DNA of 5,966 nt from Ignavibacteriales bacterium (GTDB lineage: Bacteria > Bacteroidota > Ignavibacteria > UBA10030 > SZUA-254): the NCBI GenBank assembly GCA_016207985.1, contig JACQYX010000035.1:1-5966 (forward strand), read 5' to 3'. Of the stretch, positions 1 through 5,966 are shown piece by piece. The position numbers were made by a program, and so were the translations under genes. The number at the start of each line of letters is the position of its first letter. The first letter of the stretch is position 1. The notes beneath the pieces are model-generated. The model had not been told where the DNA came from, did no database searches, and saw only the letters and a list, made by a program, of their open reading frames with translations.

Positions 1-225
1 TTTTGCGAGGATGTCGAACACCTTGAGTAAAAACAGTCCTGAGCCACAAGCGGGATCCAATACTCTGATATCTTTTAAACAATCGGGTGATTCCAAAAAT
101 GGATGTAGTGAACGCTGCACTATGTAATTCACGATAGGATCGGGAGTGTAGTGTGTCCCCAGAAGTTTTCGGTGTTCCTCAGAATATGTCTGCTCGTGTC
201 TGCGAGCCTGTGTCTCTATCAGCAT
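1..225 (-). CDS. N6-adenine DNA methylase / restriction-modification protein, N-terminal part, cut by left edge
   Basis: The minus strand reads 75 codons without a stop from an ATG at 225-223 to the window edge. Seen: HYTP at residues 25-28, preceded by RKLLG, then LDPACGSGLFLLK at about 56-68. This pairing is the hallmark of the gamma-type N6-adenine methylase domain (N6_Mtase / Eco57I-type, as in type IIG and type I HsdM-like enzymes), where DPACGSG is motif I of the S-adenosylmethionine pocket. The catalytic NPPY motif and any target-recognition or nuclease domain would lie beyond the edge, so methylase-only versus fused restriction enzyme cannot be decided. A stop codon (TAA, 234-232) lies three codons before the ATG, so little sits ahead of HYTP. 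Many large relatives carry a long N-terminal region there, so this is either a short-headed family member or a truncated gene. There is no good Shine-Dalgarno: an AAAGG lies about 16 bases upstream, which is too far. The gene is divergent from the DUF1385 gene. Confidence 0.8.
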   Translation of the reverse strand, partial: MLIETQARRHEQTYSEEHRKLLGTHYTPDPIVNYIVQRSLHPFLESPDCLKDIRVLDPACGSGLFLLKVFDILAK

Positions 226-232
226 TATGATT

Positions 233-264
233 TAAAGATAACCTTTCGCCAATGTAAATACAAA
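233..264 (-). promoter_or_regulatory. candidate Bacteroidota-type promoter for the methylase gene
   Basis: On the minus strand TTTG (264-261) is followed after exactly 20 bases by TATCTTTA (240-233). This fits the known Bacteroidota primary sigma pattern TTTG ... TAnnTTTG, with an A in place of the last G. The -7 box ends only 7 bases before the ATG at 225, so the transcript would have almost no leader. That would agree with the lack of a ribosome binding site. Such short motifs also arise by chance in AT-rich DNA. Confidence 0.3.
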
Positions 265-540
265 CCACAATGGCGCTTAATATCTATAAATTCACATATG
301 CTTGTACATCTATATTTGTGCCAAATAGTGAACACAAGATTTTTGTTGAAATTTTCTTTCTTTTAAATATAACAGTTGTACTCCAAAGCATTTCAGTAAC
401 ATTGCTATTGAATAATCATCATCTCGAAAAGTCATTCACCATTAACCGCTTCATGTTTACCTGCCCGGTTCACAAACATTTAAAATATAATACACACCTC
501 AACAAAAATCAATACTCACCATATCAATAATTTCAAGTGT

Positions 541-572
541 TTTGCACACCCAAAAATAAAGAGTTATATTAT
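541..572 (+). promoter_or_regulatory. candidate promoter for the DUF1385 gene
   Basis: TTTG at 541-544 is followed after 20 bases by TATATTAT at 565-572, a partial match to the Bacteroidota -7 box TAnnTTTG and also close to an ordinary -10 box. If used, the transcript would start near 577-580 and carry a leader of roughly 120 bases that includes the hairpin at 631-677. The match is imperfect and the region is AT-rich. Confidence 0.25.
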
Positions 573-630
573 CAATGAAGTTGCATTAAAATTGTGTAAA
601 AAACGTATAGATTTAAAGGATTTATAACAA

Positions 631-677
631 GTCGTCCTTCAATTTCCTGTCTGAGGCAGGCATGCGATTAGGACGAT
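631..677. repeat. nested inverted repeat in the leader of the DUF1385 gene
   Basis: An outer perfect 7-bp stem pairs TCGTCCT (632-638) with AGGACGA (670-676), with a possible extra G-T pair at 631/677. Inside it an independent hairpin pairs CCTGTC (646-651) with GGCAGG (655-660) over the loop TGA, with one T-G pair. The arms are joined by an asymmetric internal loop (639-645 and 661-669). No T-run follows, so it is not a terminator. It ends 11 bases before the GGAG of the next gene, so it could act as a leader RNA structure, or it may be a copy of a dispersed palindromic repeat. Confidence 0.5.
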
Positions 678-687
678 AATAATTTTT

Positions 688-691
688 GGAG
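688..691 (+). promoter_or_regulatory. ribosome binding site that fixes the TTG start of the DUF1385 gene
   Basis: GGAG at 688-691 sits 6 bases before a TTG at 698-700, which is ideal spacing. A second in-frame TTG at 686-688 overlaps this GGAG and has only an AGGA 12 bases upstream (670-673). The downstream TTG is therefore the better start. Confidence 0.65.
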
Positions 692-697
692 AAAAAT

Positions 698-1711
698 TTG
701 TCTGAAAATAATCAAGAAATAAAATTCGATCCCAACAAACCGCTTCAGGTCGGTGGACAGGCAGTCATCGAAGGTGTGATGATGCGCGCACCGGGGAAGA
801 TCGCTACAGCCGTGCGACGCACCAACGGCGATATAGTTGTGCGAAAACGTGACTACAAATCGCTTGGTGAGAAAAACAAAATCTTCAAGCTCCCAATCCT
901 CCGTGGTGCGGTGGGTTTGCTCGAAATGATGTTCGTAGGCATCGAGACACTTAACTTCTCTGCTGAGATCGCTATGCACGATCTCGAGCTGAAAGACCGC
1001 ATCGATGGTCAGGAGCTAAAGAAGAAGAAAACCGCAAGCAACCTTCGGCTCGCACTCACTGTTATCTTCGCCCTGATCGTAGGCATAGCGATCTTCTTCG
1101 TTACACCGCTTTTCGTTACAACAAAGCTTTTCAATGTTGAGCAGGATGCATACTGGTTTAACATCATAGCGGGAGTGATACGTCTGAGTATACTACTTGT
1201 ATATCTCATGGGTATCTCGATGATGAAAGATGTAAAGCGACTGTTCGAGTATCACGGCGGTGAGCACAAAGCTGTGATGTCGTTTGAATCGAGCAAGCAG
1301 CTTACACTCGAATCGGCAGCGTTATCGACAAGATTTCATCCACGCTGCGGCACAAGCTTCATCTTAATCGTTGCAATTGTCTCCATACTTTTATTCTCAG
1401 TTGTAGATGCACTTATGATTCTCTGGCTCGGAAAGCTGACTCTTCCGATCAGATTAATGACTCACCTTCCGCTTATTCCTTTGGTAGGCGGTGTGGCGTA
1501 TGAATTTATTCGCTGGTCGTCGAAGCGGACAAATACATCGCTTGGGAAAATATTGGTCGCACCGGGACTCTGGATGCAGCGAGTTACCACGAAAGAACCG
1601 GATTCTTCTCAAGTCGAAGTTGCAATTATTGCCTTGAGATGTGCACTCGGAATGGACGAATTGAAACCCGTAAGGTACATTCAACATGTTTCAGAATTAA
1701 CGATTAATTGA
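698..1711 (+). CDS. yqhQ: DUF1385 family (YqhQ-like) integral membrane protein
   Basis: The product is 337 residues from the TTG at 698 (341 from the alternative TTG at 686), a normal length for the DUF1385 (YqhQ) family. Numbered from the 698 start, the family signatures seen are [12 protein letters not shown] at about 19-30 near the N-terminus, EYHGGEHKA at 184-192, HPRCGTSF at 214-221 and [13 protein letters not shown] at about 289-301. Hydrophobic segments at roughly 117-142, 153-174, 219-245 and 253-270 predict four membrane spans. The conserved His/Glu/Cys clusters lie just before the third span, which is why the family is sometimes described as a putative metal-dependent enzyme; its reaction is not established. 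DUF1385 genes often sit next to prfA and prmC in bacteria, and here prfA follows 245 bases downstream. That gap and the inverted repeats in it argue against tight co-translation. Ends with TGA. Family assignment is secure, biochemical function unknown. Confidence 0.9.
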   Translation: MSENNQEIKFDPNKPLQVGGQAVIEGVMMRAPGKIATAVRRTNGDIVVRKRDYKSLGEKNKIFKLPILRGAVGLLEMMFVGIETLNFSAEIAMHDLELKDRIDGQELKKKKTASNLRLALTVIFALIVGIAIFFVTPLFVTTKLFNVEQDAYWFNIIAGVIRLSILLVYLMGISMMKDVKRLFEYHGGEHKAVMSFESSKQLTLESAALSTRFHPRCGTSFILIVAIVSILLFSVVDALMILWLGKLTLPIRLMTHLPLIPLVGGVAYEFIRWSSKRTNTSLGKILVAPGLWMQRVTTKEPDSSQVEVAIIALRCALGMDELKPVRYIQHVSELTIN

Positions 1712-1810
1712 ATCTTATAAAATGATGTTATGCAGAATGTGATAATTTTGTCTCGAAAATTAATATAGCTGTCCAAATACACTTGACGAATGATGGTTGC
1801 CTCACAAGTA

Positions 1811-1936
1811 AAAATGACAGTGTCATTCCCTCCCGACAAGTTGGGACTATCGGCCCGCCTGCAGTCGGGCAGGGAATCCAGAAATCTGGTTAAATCTGAG
1901 CCCTGGACTCCTGATAATCCCGCTCAGAGAGCGGGA
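1811..1936. repeat. composite REP-like palindromic element upstream of prfA
   Basis: Five inverted repeats lie side by side. AATGACA/TGTCATT (1813-1819, 1821-1827) is perfect around one base. TCCCGAC/GTTGGGA (1831-1837, 1840-1846) has one G-T pair. CCTGC/GCAGG lies at 1858-1862 and 1869-1873. GGAATCCAG/CTGGACTCC (1873-1881, 1903-1911) matches at 8 of 9. CCCGCTC/GAGCGGG (1919-1925, 1929-1935) is perfect with a 3-base loop. The order TGACA..TGTCATTCCC ... GGGAATCCAG ... CTGGA-CC resembles dispersed intergenic repeats of the dRS3/REP kind found in many bacterial genomes. No arm is followed by a T-run on the plus strand, so it is not a classic terminator. The GC-rich tracts contrast with the AT-rich flanks. 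The last hairpin ends 21 bases before the prfA ATG. Whether it recurs elsewhere in the genome cannot be seen from one copy. Confidence 0.6.
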
Positions 1937-1956
1937 AGAAAATAAAAGAGAAATCT

Positions 1957-3027
1957 ATGTTCGATAAACTTGAAAAATTAATAACACGTTACGAAGAAAT
2001 CACAAATCTTCTTGCCGATCCGATGATTATCTCTAATCAAGGGAAATATCGTGAGCTGAGCAAAGAACACAGTGATAAGAACGAAGTTGTCAGGAAATAT
2101 CAAGAGTATAAAAAAGTTAAGACTGACAGTGAGAACCTTAAGCATTTGGTCGATACAGAATTGGATGCGGAAATGCGGGAGCTTGCATCTGTTGAGCTTA
2201 CTGAGACAATAACGAAACTTACGAGGTTAGAGGAAGAATTGAAACTCCTTCTCATTCTAAAAGATCCGAACGATGATAAAGACTGCATCGTTGAAGTTCG
2301 TGCAGGCACAGGCGGCGATGAGGCAGCATTATTTGCAGCAGATTTGTACCGTATGTACACACGCTATGCCGAGTGCGCGGGTTGGAAGACCGAGCTTATC
2401 GATTGGAACGACACTGGTCTTGGTGGATTTAAAGAAGTAATCTTCTCTCTCAAAGGTGTGGGTGCATACGGTGCTCTGAAGTATGAGAGCGGTGTTCATC
2501 GCGTTCAGCGTGTACCCGAGACGGAAGCACAGGGGCGTGTGCATACATCTGCCGCCACGGTTGCAGTTTTGCCGGAAGTCGAAGATGTTGAGGTTGAAAT
2601 AAATCCCGCAGATTTGCAATTCGATACTTATCGTGCCGGCGGTAAGGGCGGTCAGAATGTGAATAAAGTTGAAACGGCAGTTCGGATAACTCACAAGCCA
2701 TCGGGAATCGTGGTTGCATGCCAGCAGGAGCGCTCGCAATTTCAAAATCGTGAGCGTGCGATGAAAATGCTTCGAGCTAAATTGTATGAGATAAGAATTC
2801 AAGAACAAACAGCTGACATCACAGCACAGCGCCGCTCGATGGTGAAAAGCGGCGACCGCAGCGATAAAATCCGTACATACAATTTCCCACAAAACCGAAT
2901 GACAGATCATCGCATCGGTTTGACACTCTACAATCTTAACGAAATAATCGACGGTAAGTTAGATGATGTTATCGAGCAATTGAGGATTGCCGATAGAGCG
3001 GAGAAGCTGCAAGAAAGCTCGGAGTAA
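1957..3027 (+). CDS. prfA: peptide chain release factor 1 (RF1)
   Basis: RF1 recognises UAA and UAG in the ribosomal A site and triggers hydrolysis of the finished peptide from the P-site tRNA in the cytoplasm. The 356-residue product has the usual RF1 length. Seen: an N-terminal helical domain starting [15 protein letters not shown], the conserved [21 protein letters not shown] at about 113-133, the RF1-type codon-recognition tripeptide P-E-T at 187-189 within [20 protein letters not shown], and the catalytic GGQ at 231-233 within [18 protein letters not shown]. The PxT tripeptide separates it from RF2, which has SPF, and no RF2-type internal frameshift is present. The ATG has a modest purine run (AAAAGAG, 1944-1950) 6 bases upstream. 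The gene ends with tandem stops TAA TGA (3025-3030). prmC, which methylates the GGQ glutamine and often follows prfA, is not downstream; instead tadA converges 23 bases away. Confidence 0.98.
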   Translation: MFDKLEKLITRYEEITNLLADPMIISNQGKYRELSKEHSDKNEVVRKYQEYKKVKTDSENLKHLVDTELDAEMRELASVELTETITKLTRLEEELKLLLILKDPNDDKDCIVEVRAGTGGDEAALFAADLYRMYTRYAECAGWKTELIDWNDTGLGGFKEVIFSLKGVGAYGALKYESGVHRVQRVPETEAQGRVHTSAATVAVLPEVEDVEVEINPADLQFDTYRAGGKGGQNVNKVETAVRITHKPSGIVVACQQERSQFQNRERAMKMLRAKLYEIRIQEQTADITAQRRSMVKSGDRSDKIRTYNFPQNRMTDHRIGLTLYNLNEIIDGKLDDVIEQLRIADRAEKLQESSE

Positions 3028-3050
3028 TGAACTTGAGATGATAATAATCT

Positions 3051-3518
3051 CTAGTTAATCTTCCTCTTTACCTTAAAAAATTCTTTCAGAATAGCACTGC
3101 ATTTTTCTTCTAAAATTCCTCCTACTGTATGAACACGGTGATTCAATCGTATATCGTTTGTGATTGTATATAGAGTCGAGCATGCACCTGCCTTTGGGTC
3201 GTACGCACCGAAAACCAGCAATGGAATTCGCGCCAACACAATCGCACCTGCACACATAGGGCATGGCTCAAGCGTAACGTACATTGTGCATTTTTCTAAC
3301 CGTCGATTGCCGAGGTTCGATGCAGCCGCTGTAAGTGCAATCATTTCGGCATGTGCTGTTGGATCTCGAAGCATCTCAATTTGGTTTGAACCCTTCCCGA
3401 TGATACTGCCTTTATGTACAATTATAGCACCGACCGGTACTTCTTTTCTTCGAAGAGCGATCTCAGCTTCTTTTAATGCAACCTCCATCCAATGTTCATG
3501 TTCTCTATTAATTTTCAT
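3051..3518 (-). CDS. tadA: tRNA adenosine(34) deaminase
   Basis: TadA deaminates adenosine 34 of tRNA-Arg(ACG) to inosine, which lets one tRNA read CGU, CGC and CGA. The 155-residue product matches the family length. Zinc-site motifs are intact: HAE at 56-58, where His binds zinc and Glu is the proton shuttle, and PCPMC at 85-89 with the two zinc cysteines. TadA-specific context is seen in [10 protein letters not shown] (25-34), RDPTAHAEM (51-59), AGAIVLARI (90-98), [10 protein letters not shown] (103-112) and the C-terminal [16 protein letters not shown] (133-148). This distinguishes it from cytidine or guanine deaminases. The start at ATG 3518-3516 places [12 protein letters not shown] where relatives begin; upstream there is only a weak AAAGA. 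It is convergent with prfA and divergent from the exported nuclease, so it is probably transcribed alone. Confidence 0.96.
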   Translation of the reverse strand: MKINREHEHWMEVALKEAEIALRRKEVPVGAIIVHKGSIIGKGSNQIEMLRDPTAHAEMIALTAAASNLGNRRLEKCTMYVTLEPCPMCAGAIVLARIPLLVFGAYDPKAGACSTLYTITNDIRLNHRVHTVGGILEEKCSAILKEFFKVKRKIN

Positions 3519-3588
3519 TAACGAATCTTTAAAAGTATGAAAAAACTTCTTTCCAGTATAATAAAAAACGTCAATTTCAGCAACAATG

Positions 3589-3616
3589 TATCAAATTGAT
3601 AAATGGAATGCCATTT
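3589..3616. promoter_or_regulatory. two abutting palindromes, candidate operator between divergent genes
   Basis: TATCAA/TTGATA (3589-3594, 3596-3601) is a perfect 13-base palindrome with one central base. It shares base 3601 with AAATGG/CCATTT (3601-3606, 3611-3616), a perfect repeat with a 4-base spacer. They sit in the 171-base gap between tadA and the exported nuclease and directly precede the candidate promoter box of the latter, a usual position for a dimeric regulator. No regulator is known, and AT-rich palindromes of this size can arise by chance. Confidence 0.35.
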
Positions 3617-3618
3617 GC

Positions 3619-3649
3619 TTTGTATTTTACGGTATTTTTTGATATTTTG
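3619..3649 (+). promoter_or_regulatory. candidate Bacteroidota-type promoter for the exported nuclease gene
   Basis: TTTG at 3619-3622 is followed after 20 bases by TATTTTG at 3643-3649, one T short of the TAnnTTTG consensus. The transcript would start about 33 bases before the ATG at 3690. Another TTTG lies at 3614-3617. The stretch is very AT-rich, so the call is tentative. Confidence 0.3.
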
Positions 3650-3689
3650 ATTTAGAAAATAAATATAATTACTGATAATAGTGTAGAAG

Positions 3690-5966
3690 ATGATGAACCG
3701 TCTCCCAGCAGTTCTTACACTCCTAATGGTATTTTTTGCCTTATCTGGTGCTTTCGCTCAACCGATCCCAACTGCTACTTTAACAATCAACCATGATACG
3801 ATCCGGATTGCATCGTACAACGTTTTAAATTACCCCAATGCTTCGTCGACGAGGGATCCGTACCTTCGGCGTGTAGTTCACACGATGAAGCCGGATATCC
3901 TTGTCGTACAAGAAATGACATCATCGGCTGGTGTCACTTCTTACCTCAATAATGTGCTGAATTACTATCAAGCTGGTTTGTACTCAACGATTGCTTTCAA
4001 CGACGGACCTGACACCGATAATCATCTTTACTTCAAATCGAGTAAGGTCTCTTTTATCAGTGCATCATATATTTCAACAGCGTTAAGAGACATCGCTGAA
4101 TATGTTGTTCGGATATTGGGAACAAAGGATACCATCCGGCTTTATTCACTTCATCTTAAAGCGAGTCAAGGTTATGAGGAGGAACGATTCGCCGAGGCAA
4201 CGATTCTCCGTAACCATCTGAATTCCCTGTCAGCAGGATCAAAGTTTATGGTATTGGGAGATTATAATATTTATACAAGTACAGAATCCGCTTTCCAAAA
4301 GTTGATCAGCAGCGAAGCGGATAATGACGGGCGATGTAAAGATCCAATAAACGCAATTGGGAATTGGCATGATAACAGTGCATTCGAAGCAATCCATACA
4401 CAATCGCCTCGTGTGCGAGCCCTCTCGGATGGCGGCTCGACCGGAGGAATGGATGATCGATTCGATATGATTCTTACATCTTATTCATCGTTAGATAATA
4501 ATATAATCGTTTCGAGCTACACTGCTTATGGAAACGATGGGAATCATATGAACGATAGTATCAATAAATTGCCTAATACTGCCGTACCGGATAGTGTCGC
4601 TCACGGTTTGCATTATGGCTCCGACCATATTCCGGTTTTTTGTAATTTTAAATTTGAGAATACTGCAGGTGCATTCGCATTGTTTTCACCCTCGAATGGT
4701 GCGACAGGGCAATCAACATCCGGGACATTACGATGGCAGTCATCGGTAGATGCGTCGGCGTACGATGTTTATTTAGATCAGAATAATCCGCCGACAACCC
4801 TCATCAACTCCAATCAAACAGATACGACTTATAACTATAGTGCTCTAACCGCCGGTGCAACATATTATTGGAAAGTGATAGCAAAGAACGGAAGTAATTC
4901 AACCATAGCAACTGGCTCGCCCTGGAATTTTACCACTACTGCAACATCATTACCCGGTTCATTTTCTCTTTTAACACCCTCCAACGGCGCAGTGAATCAA
5001 TCCATTGCCGGAACACTGACATGGCAGTCATCAGCGAATGCTACTAGCTATGATGTTTATCTCGGGACGACAAATCCGCCTACAACAATAGTGAGTGCCG
5101 ATCAAGTCGGGACATTCTACAACTACAGCGGTTTATCGAATAGCACAACATATTACTGGAAAATTGTTGCTAAGAATGCATATGGAACTACGGTAGCGAC
5201 AGGCTCACCTTGGAGCTTCGGTACAATTTTGCCGCCGCCCGGTACCTTCTCATTACTTTCTCCATCGGGTGGTGCAACAAATCAAACGGTCAGCGGTTCA
5301 CTTTCGTGGGAAACATCTTCCGATGCAACCGGATACGACGTTTATCTGAGTGCAAGCGATCCCCCGACTACCAAGGTGAGCTCGAGTCAACCGGGAACTA
5401 CTTATAACTATAGTGGTCTATCGAATAGCACGGTATATTATTGGAAAGTTGTAGCTAAGAATATCAACGATACGTTGATTGCGACGGGATCACCGAGGAA
5501 TTTTACAACAATCATCGCACCCCCAGGATCGTTTTCGATAATCTCTCCCACAAACGGTGCAACCAATCAAACTGTAAGTGGCACACTCTTGTGGCACACT
5601 TCTACCAATGCTGCCGGCTACGATGTTTATCTAGATGTCAACAATCCTCCAAATTTAAAAGTTAGCTCTGAGCAATCCGATACGTCGTACAACTATAGCG
5701 GATTGATTAACAATACCACTTACTATTGGAAAGTGATTGCGAAAAATTTTATTGATTCAATAATAGCAAGCGATTCGATATGTAGTTTTACAACCATCGT
5801 AGCAGCACCAAGTGCTTTTTTATTAGTTACACCTGCTGATGGTGCGACTGACCAAGCAATATCGGGAATTCTATCGTGGAATACATCAACTTCTGCTGCT
5901 TCGTATGATGTTTATCTCGATGTTAACAATCCACCTATGACAAAAGTAGATTCCAACCTGCCTGGA
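3690..5966 (+). CDS. secreted endonuclease/exonuclease/phosphatase (EEP) family protein with FN3-like repeats, cut by right edge
   Basis: The frame is open for 759 codons to the window edge. Residues 1-23 form a signal peptide: M-M-N-R, a hydrophobic core, and an AFA/Q cleavage site at 23/24. Residues about 38-320 are an EEP (DNase I-like) domain with all main motifs: IRIASYNVLNY (N44), PDILVVQEM (metal-binding E75), LYSLHLKAS (H155), FMVLGDYNIY (D191, N193), DDRFDMIL (D255-L262) and GSDHIPV (D312, H313). The fold hydrolyses phosphodiester or phosphate-ester bonds with a divalent metal; extracellular DNase or phosphodiesterase is likely, exact substrate unknown. From residue 327 come four complete FN3-like repeats and the start of a fifth, probably spacers or adhesion modules. 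A C-terminal sorting signal (type IX secretion) is common in such proteins but would lie outside the window. ATGs at 3690 and 3693 are both possible starts; only a weak GAAG precedes them. The gene is divergent from tadA. Confidence 0.9.
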   Translation, partial: MMNRLPAVLTLLMVFFALSGAFAQPIPTATLTINHDTIRIASYNVLNYPNASSTRDPYLRRVVHTMKPDILVVQEMTSSAGVTSYLNNVLNYYQAGLYSTIAFNDGPDTDNHLYFKSSKVSFISASYISTALRDIAEYVVRILGTKDTIRLYSLHLKASQGYEEERFAEATILRNHLNSLSAGSKFMVLGDYNIYTSTESAFQKLISSEADNDGRCKDPINAIGNWHDNSAFEAIHTQSPRVRALSDGGSTGGMDDRFDMILTSYSSLDNNIIVSSYTAYGNDGNHMNDSINKLPNTAVPDSVAHGLHYGSDHIPVFCNFKFENTAGAFALFSPSNGATGQSTSGTLRWQSSVDASAYDVYLDQNNPPTTLINSNQTDTTYNYSALTAGATYYWKVIAKNGSNSTIATGSPWNFTTTATSLPGSFSLLTPSNGAVNQSIAGTLTWQSSANATSYDVYLGTTNPPTTIVSADQVGTFYNYSGLSNSTTYYWKIVAKNAYGTTVATGSPWSFGTILPPPGTFSLLSPSGGATNQTVSGSLSWETSSDATGYDVYLSASDPPTTKVSSSQPGTTYNYSGLSNSTVYYWKVVAKNINDTLIATGSPRNFTTIIAPPGSFSIISPTNGATNQTVSGTLLWHTSTNAAGYDVYLDVNNPPNLKVSSEQSDTSYNYSGLINNTTYYWKVIAKNFIDSIIASDSICSFTTIVAAPSAFLLVTPADGATDQAISGILSWNTSTSAASYDVYLDVNNPPMTKVDSNLPG
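4668..5966 (+). repeat. tandem FN3-like protein repeats, four full and one partial
   Basis: The units begin at 4668 (96 residues), 4956 (95), 5241 (95), 5526 (95) and 5811 (52 residues, then window end). Each follows the same plan: a start such as GSFSLLTPSNGA, then LxW, YDVYL near unit position 32-36, NPP or DPP near 40-42, YNYSxL near 55-60, YYWKxxAKN near 66-74, and a closing FTT with a Pro-rich linker. This is the beta-sandwich pattern of fibronectin type III-like modules. By hand, units 2 and 3 share about 60 of 95 residues with no gap. The DNA differs mostly at synonymous third positions. Confidence 0.85.

Larger units (their letters stand above)
226..697. other. gene-free AT-rich region between divergent genes
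   Basis: About 470 bases separate the methylase start from the DUF1385 start. The longest open frame inside, 270-530 on the plus strand, gives a low-complexity peptide rich in N, H, F and I with no ribosome binding site or recognisable domain, so I do not call it. I saw no methylase remnant in the other minus-strand frames, no tRNA and no insertion-sequence ends. What it does hold is a candidate promoter facing each way and a nested inverted repeat at 631-677. The length is larger than needed for a simple divergent promoter. Confidence 0.6.

Noticed and set aside
151..366. Open frame of 71 codons on the plus strand overlapping the methylase start
   Set aside because: It is antisense to the HYTP-containing N-terminus of the methylase, then runs into AT-rich spacer; no domain or ribosome binding site.
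444..479. Overlapping short inverted repeats (AACCG/CGGTT and ATGTTT/AAACAT) in the spacer
   Set aside because: Arms of 5-6 bases with long spacers are expected by chance; no flanking duplication or transposase remnant supports a mobile element.
270..530. Open frame of 86 codons on the plus strand in the spacer
   Set aside because: The peptide is low in complexity and rich in N, H, F and I; there is no ribosome binding site and no recognisable domain, and AT-rich DNA makes such frames common.
1743..1762. Inverted repeat TAATTTT/AAAATTA downstream of the DUF1385 stop
   Set aside because: The stem is entirely A-T and no T-run follows, so it is too weak to call as a terminator.
2329..2910. 193-codon minus-strand open frame antisense to prfA
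   Set aside because: It lies wholly within the securely identified RF1 gene and its Cys/His-rich peptide matches no family I know; it is a shadow of biased codon use.
3032..3054. Weak stem GAGAT/ATCTC between the convergent prfA and tadA stops
   Set aside because: It has only 5 bp with an AT-rich loop and no T-run on either strand, so it is not a supportable intrinsic terminator.
3160..3540. 126-codon plus-strand open frame antisense to tadA
   Set aside because: It mirrors the tadA coding sequence, including its catalytic region, and has no ribosome binding site.

Overview
The window looks like chromosome from a member of the Bacteroidota/Chlorobi side of the tree, most plausibly an Ignavibacteria-type lineage. 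This is an inference from gene style. A secreted nuclease carries a long chain of FN3-like repeats with YDVYL / NYSGL / YYWKV signatures. Shine-Dalgarno sequences are mostly weak. Several upstream regions can be fitted to the TTTG ... TAnnTTTG promoter pattern known from Bacteroidota. No rRNA, tRNA, CRISPR array or complete mobile element was seen.

Layout. (1) Bases 1-225, minus strand: the N-terminal end of an N6-adenine DNA methylase-type protein (HYTP and DPACGSG motifs), cut by the left edge. (2) Bases 226-697: about 470 AT-rich bases without a credible gene between two divergent genes, with candidate promoters facing both ways and a nested hairpin just before the next gene. (3) 698-1711, plus: a DUF1385/YqhQ membrane protein with a TTG start set by a good ribosome binding site. 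(4) 1712-1956: an intergenic stretch dominated by a composite of five adjacent inverted repeats, resembling a dispersed REP-like element. (5) 1957-3027, plus: prfA, peptide chain release factor 1. (6) 3051-3518, minus: tadA, the tRNA adenosine-34 deaminase, convergent with prfA and 23 bases from it. (7) 3519-3689: a short region divergent between tadA and the last gene, with two abutting palindromes and a candidate promoter. (8) 3690 to the right edge, plus: an exported endonuclease/exonuclease/phosphatase (EEP) fold protein with a signal peptide, a complete catalytic motif set, and four full plus one partial FN3-like repeats of about 95 residues. It is still open at the window end.

Functionally the middle is housekeeping for translation: RF1 terminates at UAA/UAG, TadA makes inosine-34 in tRNA-Arg, and the YqhQ protein is a frequent neighbour of prfA. 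The flanks are accessory: DNA modification or restriction on the left, and a secreted nuclease or phosphodiesterase on the right. I see no convincing new multi-gene system. The items most worth a second look are the composite palindromic element before prfA, the double palindrome before the secreted nuclease, the hairpin before yqhQ, and the abrupt N-terminus of the methylase.
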